Positions 16,725 to 23,062 of a stretch of 23,062 bases of DNA are shown piece after piece. The number at the start of each line of letters is the position of its first letter. Positions within the stretch are counted from its first letter, which is position 1. The DNA comes from Verrucomicrobiota bacterium (GTDB lineage: Bacteria > Verrucomicrobiota > Verrucomicrobiia > Limisphaerales > AV2): contig QHPA01000227.1 of the NCBI GenBank assembly GCA_003218935.1, positions 1 through 23,062 of the forward strand. Direction: 5' to 3'. A program made the position numbers and the translations under genes. A model generated the notes under the pieces. It ran no database searches. It was not told the origin of the DNA and worked only from the letters and a program-made list of their open reading frames with translations.

Positions 16725-17228
16725 TCATCTGAGGTCTTTTTTGCTCAAAAGAATCACCCCCACCATCGCCACCAGCAGCAGCACGGACAGAATTTCAAAC
16801 GGCAGCAGATAATCGTTGAACAGCATCCTGCCGAGCGGCTGCGTCGCGCCTTCGAGAACGGGTGTTGTGTCAGTGGCAGTCGCGTGGCTCTCAAAAATCG
16901 CTTTGATAAAAATCACCGTTATGGCGCCCACGGAGATGATGCCGGAGACGATTCCGAACTTGTTGGCTGTGCGGCGTTGTTCCTCTTTCAGATCGAGCAA
17001 CATGATGACGAAGAGGAACAGCACCATCACCGCGCCCGCATAAACAAGGATTTGCACCGCCGCGAGGAAGAACGCGTGCAACAGGACGAACAACCCGGCC
17101 ATGGAAACGATGGTCAACGCCAGAAACATCGCGCTGGTGACCGGGTTGCGGTTGAACGGATTCGCCACCACCAGAAAGCCACAGAGCAGCGTCAGCGCGG
17201 CGAAGAGATAGAAGAACAAGTCTTGCAT
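16725..17228 (-). CDS. nuoJ: NADH-quinone oxidoreductase subunit J
   Basis: Membrane subunit linking NuoH/A to the antiporter-like array; 167 residues with five predicted hydrophobic helices. The family hallmark, the third helix with a glycine-rich kink, is clear as AAVQILVYAGAVMVLFLFVI, with MLLDLKEE after it. The C-terminal part (LLPFEILSVLLLVAMVGVIL) ends in SKKDLR, normal for NuoJ. I use ATG 17228; a TTG two codons upstream is possible but less likely. Confidence 0.96.
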   Translation of the reverse strand: MQDLFFYLFAALTLLCGFLVVANPFNRNPVTSAMFLALTIVSMAGLFVLLHAFFLAAVQILVYAGAVMVLFLFVIMLLDLKEEQRRTANKFGIVSGIISVGAITVIFIKAIFESHATATDTTPVLEGATQPLGRMLFNDYLLPFEILSVLLLVAMVGVILLSKKDLR

Positions 17229-17231
17229 CGT

Positions 17232-17390
17232 CAAAAACCCGAAATCCGAATGACGAAACCCGAAAGAAATCCGAATGACGAATGACGATTGACAGATGTG
17301 CGCGGTCGTTGGTTCGTAAGTTTTCGGGCTTCGGGCTTTGTCATTCTTTCGGAATTCGTCATTCGGAATTTGTCATTCATGTTTTTCCGG
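17232..17390. repeat. CCGAATGACGAA-family inverted repeats in the nuoI-nuoJ gap
   Basis: The left block (about 17238-17285) has repeated CCGAAAT/CCGAATGACGAA units; the right block (about 17324-17388) has inverted TTCGGGCTT, TTCGTCATTCGG and TTTGTCATTCATG units. The blocks can pair imperfectly over tens of bases. The middle (17286-17323) is unique. This fills most of the 168-bp gap. Confidence 0.8.
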
Positions 17391-17396
17391 CGAAGC

Positions 17397-17945
17397 TCAC
17401 GGTTTCGCGACGGGAAAAGCCGCCTGCTCCTTCGCTTCCTCAAGTTTGTGTTTCCATTTCTCGATGCGGTCGTTGTGGACGCCGCCCAGCGCGAGCAATT
17501 TTTCTTTGTTGTAAATCATCTCCTCGCGGCTGGTGCCGGTGAGCGAGTAGTCTTTCATCAGGAAGATCGCCTCCTCCGGACAAACCTCCTCGCAATAGCC
17601 GCAGAAGATGCAGCGGAGCATGTTGATCTCAAATTCCTTCGGCATCTTCTCCGCGTTGGGGCGGTCGGCGATCTCTCCTGCCGGACCGGGCGGAATGATT
17701 TTGATGGCTTTGGGCGGGCAGACAAATTCGCAGAGCTGGCAGGAGACGCACTTGGTGTTGCCTTCCTGGTCGCGCACCAGGTACGGCGCTCCGCGATAGC
17801 CCTGCGGCACGACCCATTTCTCTTCCGGATACTGCATCGTCACCTTCTTCCTGAAGAAGTGACGCAATGTGACTTTGAACCCGCCGATGATCGCCGGCAG
17901 GTAAAGCCGCTCCCAAAGACTCAATTTTTCGCGTTTAACAATCAT
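17397..17945 (-). CDS. nuoI: NADH-quinone oxidoreductase subunit I
   Basis: The 182-residue subunit carries the two [4Fe-4S] clusters N6a and N6b of the peripheral arm. Cys66, Cys69, Cys72 and Cys76 lie in TKCVSCQLCEFVCPPKAI, and Cys112, Cys115, Cys118 and Cys122 in RCIFCGYCEEVCPEEAI; each set is C-x2-C-x2-C-x3-C-P. The N-terminal helix (LYLPAIIGGFKVTLRHFFRK) is the membrane-facing segment of the family. ATG 17945 has GAGGA 7 nt upstream, so it is preferred over the frame opening at 18023. Confidence 0.97.
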   Translation of the reverse strand: MIVKREKLSLWERLYLPAIIGGFKVTLRHFFRKKVTMQYPEEKWVVPQGYRGAPYLVRDQEGNTKCVSCQLCEFVCPPKAIKIIPPGPAGEIADRPNAEKMPKEFEINMLRCIFCGYCEEVCPEEAIFLMKDYSLTGTSREEMIYNKEKLLALGGVHNDRIEKWKHKLEEAKEQAAFPVAKP

Positions 17946-17960
17946 TTGTTTCCTCGTTCG

Positions 17961-18031
17961 GGAGGGGCACCGTGTCGGTGTCCCCCAGTGTCGAGATTCC
18001 AGTTTAGTCAGGGACGGCAACATGCCGTCCC
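17961..18031. repeat. Two G/C-rich hairpins in the nuoH-nuoI gap
   Basis: Hairpin 1 is GGGGCACCG (17964-17972) with CGGTGTCCCC (17976-17985), with a one-base bulge. Hairpin 2 is GGGACGGCA (18011-18019) with TGCCGTCCC (18023-18031), a perfect 9-bp stem with loop ACA. Hairpin 2 ends 7 bp before the nuoH stop codon on the plus-strand coordinate. Confidence 0.8.
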
Positions 18032-18038
18032 TCCCGGC

Positions 18039-19100
18039 TCAGCTTTTCATCCAGAACCAAGCCGCATAAAAGAAAATATTCGCCAGCGCCAGCGGAATAA
18101 ACCGCCGCCAGCCCAGGTCCATCAACTGGTCGTACCGAAAACGCGGCAACATCCAGCGCACCCAGATGAACAGCACCATAAGGACGAGCATTTTTCCGAC
18201 AAAAATCCCGATGTGCAGCAGACCCGTCGCGAGGGTGTTTGCCGGCGTCGTCAAACCTGGCAGCGTCCAGCCGCCGAAGAAAAGGACCACCATCATCGAA
18301 GCTGCGGCGATCATGTTCGCATATTCGCCCATGAAGAACAGGGCGAACTTCATCGAGCTGTATTCGGTGTTGTAACCGGCGACCAGCTCGGTTTCGCATT
18401 CCGGCAAATCAAACGGCAGCCGGTTGGTTTCCGCAAATGCCGACACCAGAAAGATGAAGAAGGAGACCGGCGTGTAGCAAATCAGCCAGCCGTTTTGCGC
18501 CTGATATTCGATGACCTTGCTCAAATTCAGATTGCCAACGACGAGGAAAAGCGGGACGACACTCATGCCCATCGCAATTTCATATGAAATCATTTGGGCG
18601 CTGGAACGGATGCCGCCGAGGAACGGATATTTGGACTTCGCCGCGTAACCCGCCAGCACAATGCCATACACGCCGAGGGACACGATGCCGAATGTGTAGA
18701 GGATGCCCACGTCGAGGTCGGCGATGACCATTTTGTTGTTTGGATTTCCCAGGGTTGATCCGAAGGGAATCACCGCCGTCGTGAGAAACGATGGGATGAG
18801 GGCGATGGCGGGCGCGAGCCAGAAGTAAGCCTTGCGCACGTAGGAAGGCGTGAAGTCTTCTTTGAGGATCGCCTTCAGTCCATCGGCAATCGGCTGCCAG
18901 AAGCCGAGCCGGGTCAGCAACGGCCCGATGACTGGCACACTGCCGATCAACGGCAGCGCCACGCGATTCGGACCGACGCGGTCCTGGATAAACGCTGAAA
19001 TCTTGCGCTCGGCCAGGACCGAGTAGGCAAACATCGTCAACACCGCGCCAATCACGCAGGCGATTTTAATCAAAGTGAACAGGATGAAATTCCAGTCCAT
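18039..19100 (-). CDS. nuoH: NADH-quinone oxidoreductase subunit H
   Basis: Membrane subunit forming much of the quinone chamber; 353 residues with eight or more hydrophobic helices. Family signatures: ERKISAFIQDRVGPNRV (31-47), the SSAQMISYEIAMGM region (166-179), and the charged quinone-channel loop with ETNRLPFDLPE (224-234), followed by the E-x-E and EYSSMKFALFFMGEYANM segments. Start ATG 19100. The upstream nuoG stop is only 20 bp away, the tightest junction in the cluster and one without a repeat. No clear Shine-Dalgarno. Confidence 0.97.
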   Translation of the reverse strand: MDWNFILFTLIKIACVIGAVLTMFAYSVLAERKISAFIQDRVGPNRVALPLIGSVPVIGPLLTRLGFWQPIADGLKAILKEDFTPSYVRKAYFWLAPAIALIPSFLTTAVIPFGSTLGNPNNKMVIADLDVGILYTFGIVSLGVYGIVLAGYAAKSKYPFLGGIRSSAQMISYEIAMGMSVVPLFLVVGNLNLSKVIEYQAQNGWLICYTPVSFFIFLVSAFAETNRLPFDLPECETELVAGYNTEYSSMKFALFFMGEYANMIAAASMMVVLFFGGWTLPGLTTPANTLATGLLHIGIFVGKMLVLMVLFIWVRWMLPRFRYDQLMDLGWRRFIPLALANIFFYAAWFWMKS

Positions 19101-19120
19101 CAGAACAGGTTAGATGCAAA

Positions 19121-20845
19121 TCATATTTGCGCGGTCACACCCAGGTCACCCAGCCAAGCCCAGGTCAGTCCGTTGAACGCTGGCACTTCCTTCGCCATCA
19201 GATTGAACAACCCTTCGATGCTCACGAAGCCGTTCTGGCCGGTGACGTTGTAAACCAGGTCGTGCAGGAATTCCCATTCGGGCCGGGCATCGCCGCGCGG
19301 CTCGACCGCTTTCATAAACTTTTGAACGCGGCCTTTGATGTTCGTGAACGTGCCGCGCTTCTCGGCGTGCGCGCAGCCGGGCAGGAGGTAATGCGCCAAC
19401 TCGGTCGTCTGGTTCGGTAAAATGTCGCTGACGATGAGCGCCTCCAGCTTGCCAAGCAAATCAGCGCCGATACCGTGCTTCGTCACGTCCTCACCGAAGA
19501 CAATCAATGTCTTGACGCCGCCGCCACGGATGCCGTCGGCAATCTTCGGCAAGATCGAGCCCATCGGATCGGCTGCCACGCCTGTGAGACGCGCCCCGTT
19601 GCTGTTCGGATTTTTGTCGGCGTTCACTAAAAGCCTGTCGCCTTCGCCGATGCGCGGGACGGAGTCGCTGGTGGCGCCCAATTTCGCTTTCAACTTGCTG
19701 AGCAGCCAAAGTTCCTCATTCGTCTGGCGTGCCGACGCGACGATGGCCACCGAACCCGCCGGGGCTTTCTTCAACCTGTCGGCGATTTCATTTAATGCGG
19801 CCACCCAGCTCGCGTCTTTCATTCCGCGTTCCGGGTTCCGCACTCCGCATTTCACGAGCCGGTCTTCACGCCCGACCCATTTGTAATTCAACCGGCCGGC
19901 GTCGCACATCCAGCAGGAGTTCACCGCATCGTTCTGGCGCGGTTCGTAACGGTAAATTTTTTCCTCGCGCGAGCCGATGACGATGTTGCAGCCGGTGCCG
20001 CAGCTGGTGCAGATGCTCTTGGATTGCTTAAGAAACCAGACGCGCATCTGGAAACGAAAATCCTTCGACGTGAGCGCTCCGACCGGGCAGATATCCACGG
20101 TGTTGAGGGTGTAGTTGTTGTCGAACGGCTTGCCGGGAAAGTGCGTGAGCGTGCTGTAGCTGCCGCGATTCACGAAACCGAGCGCGTCGTCGCCGACGAT
20201 GTCCTTCGTGAACCGGACGCAGCGCGAGCAAAGAATGCAGCGCTCGTCGTCGAGCACAATCCGCGGACCGAGGTCAACGGCCTTCGGCTTGTGTACCTTG
20301 GCTTCAACGAAGCGGCTCCCGGACAGGCCGTAGTCCACTGAATATTCCTGCAGTTTGCATTCACCGGCCTGGTCGCAAATCGGACAGTCGAGCGGGTGGT
20401 TGATGAGCAGAAATTCCAGGACGCTTTCGCGCATCTGCTTCGTTGCGGGCGAACCCGGATAAATTTCCATGCCGGGCGAAATTGGCGTGGCGCAGGCAAT
20501 CGCGCCGCGCGGCGTGGCCGGCTCGTAAGGCAATACTTGCTTCGCGATCTTCGTTGTGCCGTCTTCGTTCAACACGGGTTTGCGGTCCGGCCCCATCATC
20601 GGCAGGCCGAACTCGACGAGGCACATGCGGCAGTTGCCCGCGACAGGGAGCTTGGGATGATAGCAATAGTGCGGCACTTCGATACCGGCCAGCGCGCAGG
20701 CTTGCAGCATCGTCGTGGGCTGAAGTTTGTCCTGCCAGTCCGGCATCAACTTCGGCACTTCAATCTCGCGTCCGTCCACCCTGATCCTGATCTTCTCGAC
20801 CGGCGGCGGCGCGGGCTTGGGTTCGGTTGTGGAGGCAGTGGGCAT
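19121..20845 (-). CDS. nuoG: NADH-quinone oxidoreductase subunit G (short form)
   Basis: Iron-sulfur subunit of the NADH arm, 574 residues, much shorter than E. coli NuoG (about 908). All cluster ligands can be seen: [2Fe-2S] Cys61, Cys72, Cys75, Cys118; His-ligated [4Fe-4S] His150, Cys154, Cys157, Cys163; [4Fe-4S] Cys203, Cys206, Cys209, Cys253; and the extra N7-type set Cys279, Cys282, Cys286, Cys314 (CTSCGTGC ... CWMC). The molybdopterin-like C-terminal domain is reduced but keeps LPNQTTELAHYLLPGCAHAEKRGTFTN-like sequence around 476-502. The N-terminus has a proline-rich extension (residues 5-16). Residues 333-342 (CGVRNPERGM) are encoded by a sequence resembling an intergenic repeat. Confidence 0.96.
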   Translation of the reverse strand: MPTASTTEPKPAPPPVEKIRIRVDGREIEVPKLMPDWQDKLQPTTMLQACALAGIEVPHYCYHPKLPVAGNCRMCLVEFGLPMMGPDRKPVLNEDGTTKIAKQVLPYEPATPRGAIACATPISPGMEIYPGSPATKQMRESVLEFLLINHPLDCPICDQAGECKLQEYSVDYGLSGSRFVEAKVHKPKAVDLGPRIVLDDERCILCSRCVRFTKDIVGDDALGFVNRGSYSTLTHFPGKPFDNNYTLNTVDICPVGALTSKDFRFQMRVWFLKQSKSICTSCGTGCNIVIGSREEKIYRYEPRQNDAVNSCWMCDAGRLNYKWVGREDRLVKCGVRNPERGMKDASWVAALNEIADRLKKAPAGSVAIVASARQTNEELWLLSKLKAKLGATSDSVPRIGEGDRLLVNADKNPNSNGARLTGVAADPMGSILPKIADGIRGGGVKTLIVFGEDVTKHGIGADLLGKLEALIVSDILPNQTTELAHYLLPGCAHAEKRGTFTNIKGRVQKFMKAVEPRGDARPEWEFLHDLVYNVTGQNGFVSIEGLFNLMAKEVPAFNGLTWAWLGDLGVTAQI

Positions 20846-20867
20846 CTTATTGAATGCTAAGGCGCAA

Positions 20868-20990
20868 AGCGAGTATCGCAGACTTCCCAGTCTGCTGTGT
20901 CGCGGGTTTCCAAACCCGCGAACCGCGCGACATCACCCGCGCCGCCGATTTGGAAATCGGCGATACAGCAGGTTTGGAAACCTGCGCTAC
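20868..20990. repeat. Tandem array of four mini-hairpins in the nuoF-nuoG gap
   Basis: Four short perfect dyads follow each other: GCAGACT/AGTCTGC (20878-20895, loop TCCC); CGCGGGTTT/AAACCCGCG (20901-20920, loop CC); GCCGATTT/AAATCGGC (20944-20961, loop GG); GCAGGTTT/AAACCTGC (20968-20985, loop GG). Three of them share the TTT-SS-AAA apex while the stem sequence below differs and stays complementary. AAGGCGCAAAGCG at 20859-20871 resembles the repeat between nuoL and nuoM. The rest of the 209-bp gap shows no gene. Confidence 0.85.
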
Positions 20991-21054
20991 GTCGGAGAAA
21001 CGCCCCTGTCGCCTCGCGCCCCCGACTTTTCGTTGAAAACCGTATGCGCTCATC

Positions 21055-22494
21055 TCAATGCTGCGGACTAGCCGCCAATTCCATTTCCGAACCTGGGTTG
21101 GTGCCTTTCGCTTCCCGGGCCCGGTGTTCCTCGTCTGCCGCGCCTTTGGCTTCAAACTCATCTTTGAACTTCTTCACGAAGCTCAGCACCGGCCAGGCGC
21201 ACGCTTCGCCGAAGGCGCAAATCGTCCGGCCCTGGATGTTCTGCGCGATGTTCAGCAGGTAATCGGCGTCCTGCTTGCGTCCGTGACCGTGCGTGAGGCG
21301 ATGCAGCGCTTTGGCCATCCAGAGCGAACCCTCCCGGCACGGCGTGCATTGGCCGCAACTCTCGTGCGCGTAGAACTCGGCGATGTTGGACAGCGCCTCG
21401 ATGATGTCGGTCGAGTCGTCCATCACGATAATGGCCCCCGAACCGCTCATGCTGCCCGCCTGCGCCAGCGAATCGAAATCGTACGGTAAATCGAGCAAGT
21501 CCACTTCGACCGCCGTCATCTGGCCGTCGGCGCCTTTTCGTTTCAGTTTGAGCTTCTCGCCGGCCTTGAAAACTTTCGCCGATGAACCGCCGGGAATGAC
21601 GGCTTTCAATTTTCGACCGTCCCGGAGGCCGCCGCCGAATGCAGCGTCGTTGATCAACTCCCCCAGCGTAACCTTGCCGACTTCGACTTCATAGTAGCCG
21701 GGTTTTTTGATGTGGCCGCTGACGCTGACGATGCGGGTGCCGGTGTTGTTGGGCGTGCCGAGCCTGGCGTATTCCGCGCCGCCCATCGCGACGATGTGCT
21801 TCACGGCGCAGAGCGTTTCGACGTTGTTGACGATGGTCGGGCACAGGTAAAGGCCGAGCACCGCCGGGAAGTAAGGCGGTTTGATGCGCGGATACGCGCG
21901 TTTGCCTTCGATCGATTCGATGAGCCCGGTCTCCTCGCCGCAGATGTAAGCGCCCGCGCCGCGATGCACCCAGAGGTCGAGATCGTAGCCGCGGCCGAGG
22001 ATGTTTTTGCCGAGGAAATTCTTTTCGCGAGCTTCTTCAAGCGCGCGATTCAAAATCTTCGCGCCTTGAGCGAACTCGCCGCGGATGTAGATGTAAGCGA
22101 GCTTCACGTCGTTCGCCCAACACGAGAGGATCATCCCTTCGATGAGCTGGTGCGGGTCTTTGTAGATGATCGGGCGGTCCTTGAACGTGCCCGGCTCGGA
22201 TTCGTCCGCGTTGCAGATGAGATAAACCGGCTTGCCGCTTTTGCGGTCCACGAACGACCACTTGAGTCCGCAGGAAAATCCAGCGCCGCCGCGACCGCGC
22301 AGGCCGGACTTCATGACCTCGTCGCGCACCTGTTCCTGCGGCGACATTTTCCTGCCGTCGGGCAAATCCTTCGATTGAAGCGCGAGCGCCTTTTTGAGCA
22401 TCTCGTAGCCGCCGTGGCGCAAATAGCAGTCGATGTCGGGCGTGTAGCCCGGCTGATCGGCGTATTTGAGAATAAGGCGGTATTCTGAAGGCAT
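21055..22494 (-). CDS. nuoF: NADH-quinone oxidoreductase subunit F
   Basis: The 479-residue NADH-oxidising flavoprotein subunit. The FMN-binding loop is GLRGRGGAGF (64-73), followed by CNADESEPGTFKDR (94-107), which belongs to the NADH/FMN site, and the GAYICGEETGLIESIEGKRA segment (181-200). The N3 [4Fe-4S] ligands are Cys380, Cys383 and Cys386 (ESCGQCTPCREG) and Cys426 (TICAFGEA). Between GGSS (302-305) and LDLP (334-337) there are 28 residues, roughly 18 more than I recall for other NuoF. The C-terminal 25 or so residues are charged and non-conserved. Start ATG 22494; the bases directly upstream are repeat sequence with no Shine-Dalgarno. Confidence 0.96.
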   Translation of the reverse strand: MPSEYRLILKYADQPGYTPDIDCYLRHGGYEMLKKALALQSKDLPDGRKMSPQEQVRDEVMKSGLRGRGGAGFSCGLKWSFVDRKSGKPVYLICNADESEPGTFKDRPIIYKDPHQLIEGMILSCWANDVKLAYIYIRGEFAQGAKILNRALEEAREKNFLGKNILGRGYDLDLWVHRGAGAYICGEETGLIESIEGKRAYPRIKPPYFPAVLGLYLCPTIVNNVETLCAVKHIVAMGGAEYARLGTPNNTGTRIVSVSGHIKKPGYYEVEVGKVTLGELINDAAFGGGLRDGRKLKAVIPGGSSAKVFKAGEKLKLKRKGADGQMTAVEVDLLDLPYDFDSLAQAGSMSGSGAIIVMDDSTDIIEALSNIAEFYAHESCGQCTPCREGSLWMAKALHRLTHGHGRKQDADYLLNIAQNIQGRTICAFGEACAWPVLSFVKKFKDEFEAKGAADEEHRAREAKGTNPGSEMELAASPQH

Positions 22495-22496
22495 TT

Positions 22497-22526
22497 ACGA
22501 TTTACGATTTGCGATTTGCGATTTTG
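22497..22526. repeat. CGATTTG/CGATTTA tandem repeat abutting the nuoF start
   Basis: Four units reading CGATTTA, CGATTTG, CGATTTG, CGATTTT run consecutively from about 22499, starting only 4-5 bases upstream of the nuoF start codon (minus strand). It is the 5' flank of nuoF. Confidence 0.75.
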
Positions 22527-22755
22527 GAAACTCGTTTGTCTTGTTGGCCGTCGCCGTCTTTCTGAGATGCGCTTCTATGCGCGTCGGAAAACCGGGCGCG
22601 ATGGTTGCGGCGGAGAGCGGCGAACCATTCTCCCTCTCCTGGGGGAGAGGGCCGGGGTGAGGGCGAGCGTCAACTGAGCACATTTTATTGACTCCGGCTT
22701 CGGTATGGCGGCTTGACTGGCTCATTAAACTCTTTAGCTTCTAAACGAGCAGATT
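22527..22755. other. nuoF upstream region with CCCTCTCC/GGGAGAGGG element
   Basis: About 230 bp without a gene. It contains another copy of the CCCTCTCC-TGG-GGGAGAGGG family followed by CCGGGGTGAGGG (22632-22662), plus the presumed promoter of the tRNA gene. I see no clear promoter reading leftwards into nuoF. Confidence 0.55.
22713..22740 (+). promoter_or_regulatory. Candidate promoter for tRNA-Gln
   Basis: TTGACT (22713-22718) and TAGCTT (22735-22740) are separated by 16 bp, 15 bp upstream of the mature tRNA 5' end. The -35 matches the sigma-70 consensus at 5 of 6 positions, the -10 is weak. Confidence 0.4.
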
Positions 22756-22829
22756 TGCCCGATGGTGTAACGGTAGCACAGCAGACTCTGGATCTGTTTG
22801 TCATGGTTCAAATCCATGTCGGGCAGCCA
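22756..22829 (+). tRNA. tRNA-Gln (anticodon CUG)
   Basis: A full cloverleaf folds. The acceptor stem TGCCCGA/TCGGGCA is perfect, followed by discriminator G and an encoded CCA (22827-22829). The D-arm is GTGT/GCAC with loop AACGGTA. The anticodon stem GCAGA/TCTGT carries loop CTCTGGA, so the anticodon is CTG (reads CAG). The T-arm is CATGG-TTCAAAT-CCATG. It lies antisense to nuo, between nuoF and the nuoE fragment, and its 3' end faces the nuoE stop 25 bp away. Confidence 0.95.
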
Positions 22830-22853
22830 AACGGGTACATCACCAGAATGCGG

Positions 22854-23062
22854 TCACCTTTTTGCAATCCTTCGCGGTTTCCGGTTAACCACTTTTCGAG
22901 GCATGGATTTTTCCTTTTTCTGCAAATCCGCCGCGAATTTCCCGTCCTTCGTCGTCTGCAAGCCGTGCGCGTGTGGATCGAGGCTGAGTTTCCGGCAGAA
23001 ATGTTCGTGCAGCCTGTAGGAACCGCCGAGGGCGCAGCTCAGCGTGCGGCAAACCTTGATTT
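22854..23062 (-). CDS. nuoE: NADH-quinone oxidoreductase subunit E, 3' part with abnormal C-terminus
   Basis: The frame enters from the right edge and gives IKVCRTLSCALGGSYRLHEH, then FCRKLSLDPHAHGLQTTKDG, then KFAADLQKKE and a basic tail ending RIAKR. The first part is the NuoE thioredoxin-like domain with its first [2Fe-2S] ligand pair, C-x4-C, and the T-x-DGKF turn. Family members then continue with a V-x-x-x-ECL-x-x-CG-x-(A/G)P segment holding the second cysteine pair. Here no such segment appears in any frame; 26 basic residues replace it. The gene therefore looks truncated or its 3' end has been replaced, close to the tRNA and repeats. It may be a pseudogene; a complete nuoE could exist elsewhere. 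Confidence 0.75.
   Translation of the reverse strand, partial: IKVCRTLSCALGGSYRLHEHFCRKLSLDPHAHGLQTTKDGKFAADLQKKEKSMPRKVVNRKPRRIAKR

Noticed and set aside
20878..20985. Possible CRISPR array
   Set aside because: The dyads differ in sequence, are unevenly spaced and there are no constant repeats of CRISPR length, no spacers and no cas genes.
22798..23019. 73-residue plus-strand frame starting inside the tRNA gene
   Set aside because: It overlaps the mature tRNA and is antisense to the recognisable NuoE sequence.

Overview
The window reads as chromosomal DNA of a GC-rich bacterium, most likely a verrucomicrobium of the Pedosphaera/Limisphaerales type. That placement is inferred from the single-copy gene content, weak Shine-Dalgarno usage, and intergenic DNA packed with short palindromic repeat families known from that group. 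It cannot be proved without a database search.

Positions 1-1606 are a low-density, decayed margin. It holds the N-terminal part of a secreted FG-GAP beta-propeller protein (minus strand), a subtilase remnant that has lost its catalytic domain (plus strand), and a small membrane-protein gene broken by an in-frame amber codon. That last gene lies directly downstream of an altronate/galactarate dehydratase gene (uxaA, minus strand).

Positions 3567-10791 are mostly housekeeping genes. rpsB, tsf, pyrH and frr follow the classic translation/UMP-kinase order, but tsf and pyrH are separated by about 740 bp of palindromic repeats. Then come an ftsB/divIC-like cell-division gene (minus), cinA (plus), a small [4Fe-4S] ferredoxin gene (minus) and pyk (plus).

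Positions 10936-23062 carry the respiratory complex I genes on the minus strand, in transcription order (nuoE fragment)-nuoF-G-H-I-J-K-L-M-N. Together they encode the NADH-oxidising arm (E, F, G), the connecting subunits (H, I) and the membrane proton-pumping arm (J-N). nuoA-D are not in the window. A tRNA-Gln(CUG) gene sits on the opposite strand between the nuoE fragment and nuoF.

The most unusual points are these. (1) Most nuo intercistronic gaps contain a palindromic repeat, largely of different families. (2) nuoE appears to lose its last two [2Fe-2S] ligands, and repeat DNA runs up to the nuoF start codon. (3) NuoM has leucine where the canonical antiporter-like subunit has its central TM7 pumping lysine, although NuoL and NuoN keep theirs. 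(4) Two neighbouring palindromic elements between tsf and pyrH share conserved ends but have unrelated cores. I see no phage, insertion-sequence transposase, CRISPR array or defence system.
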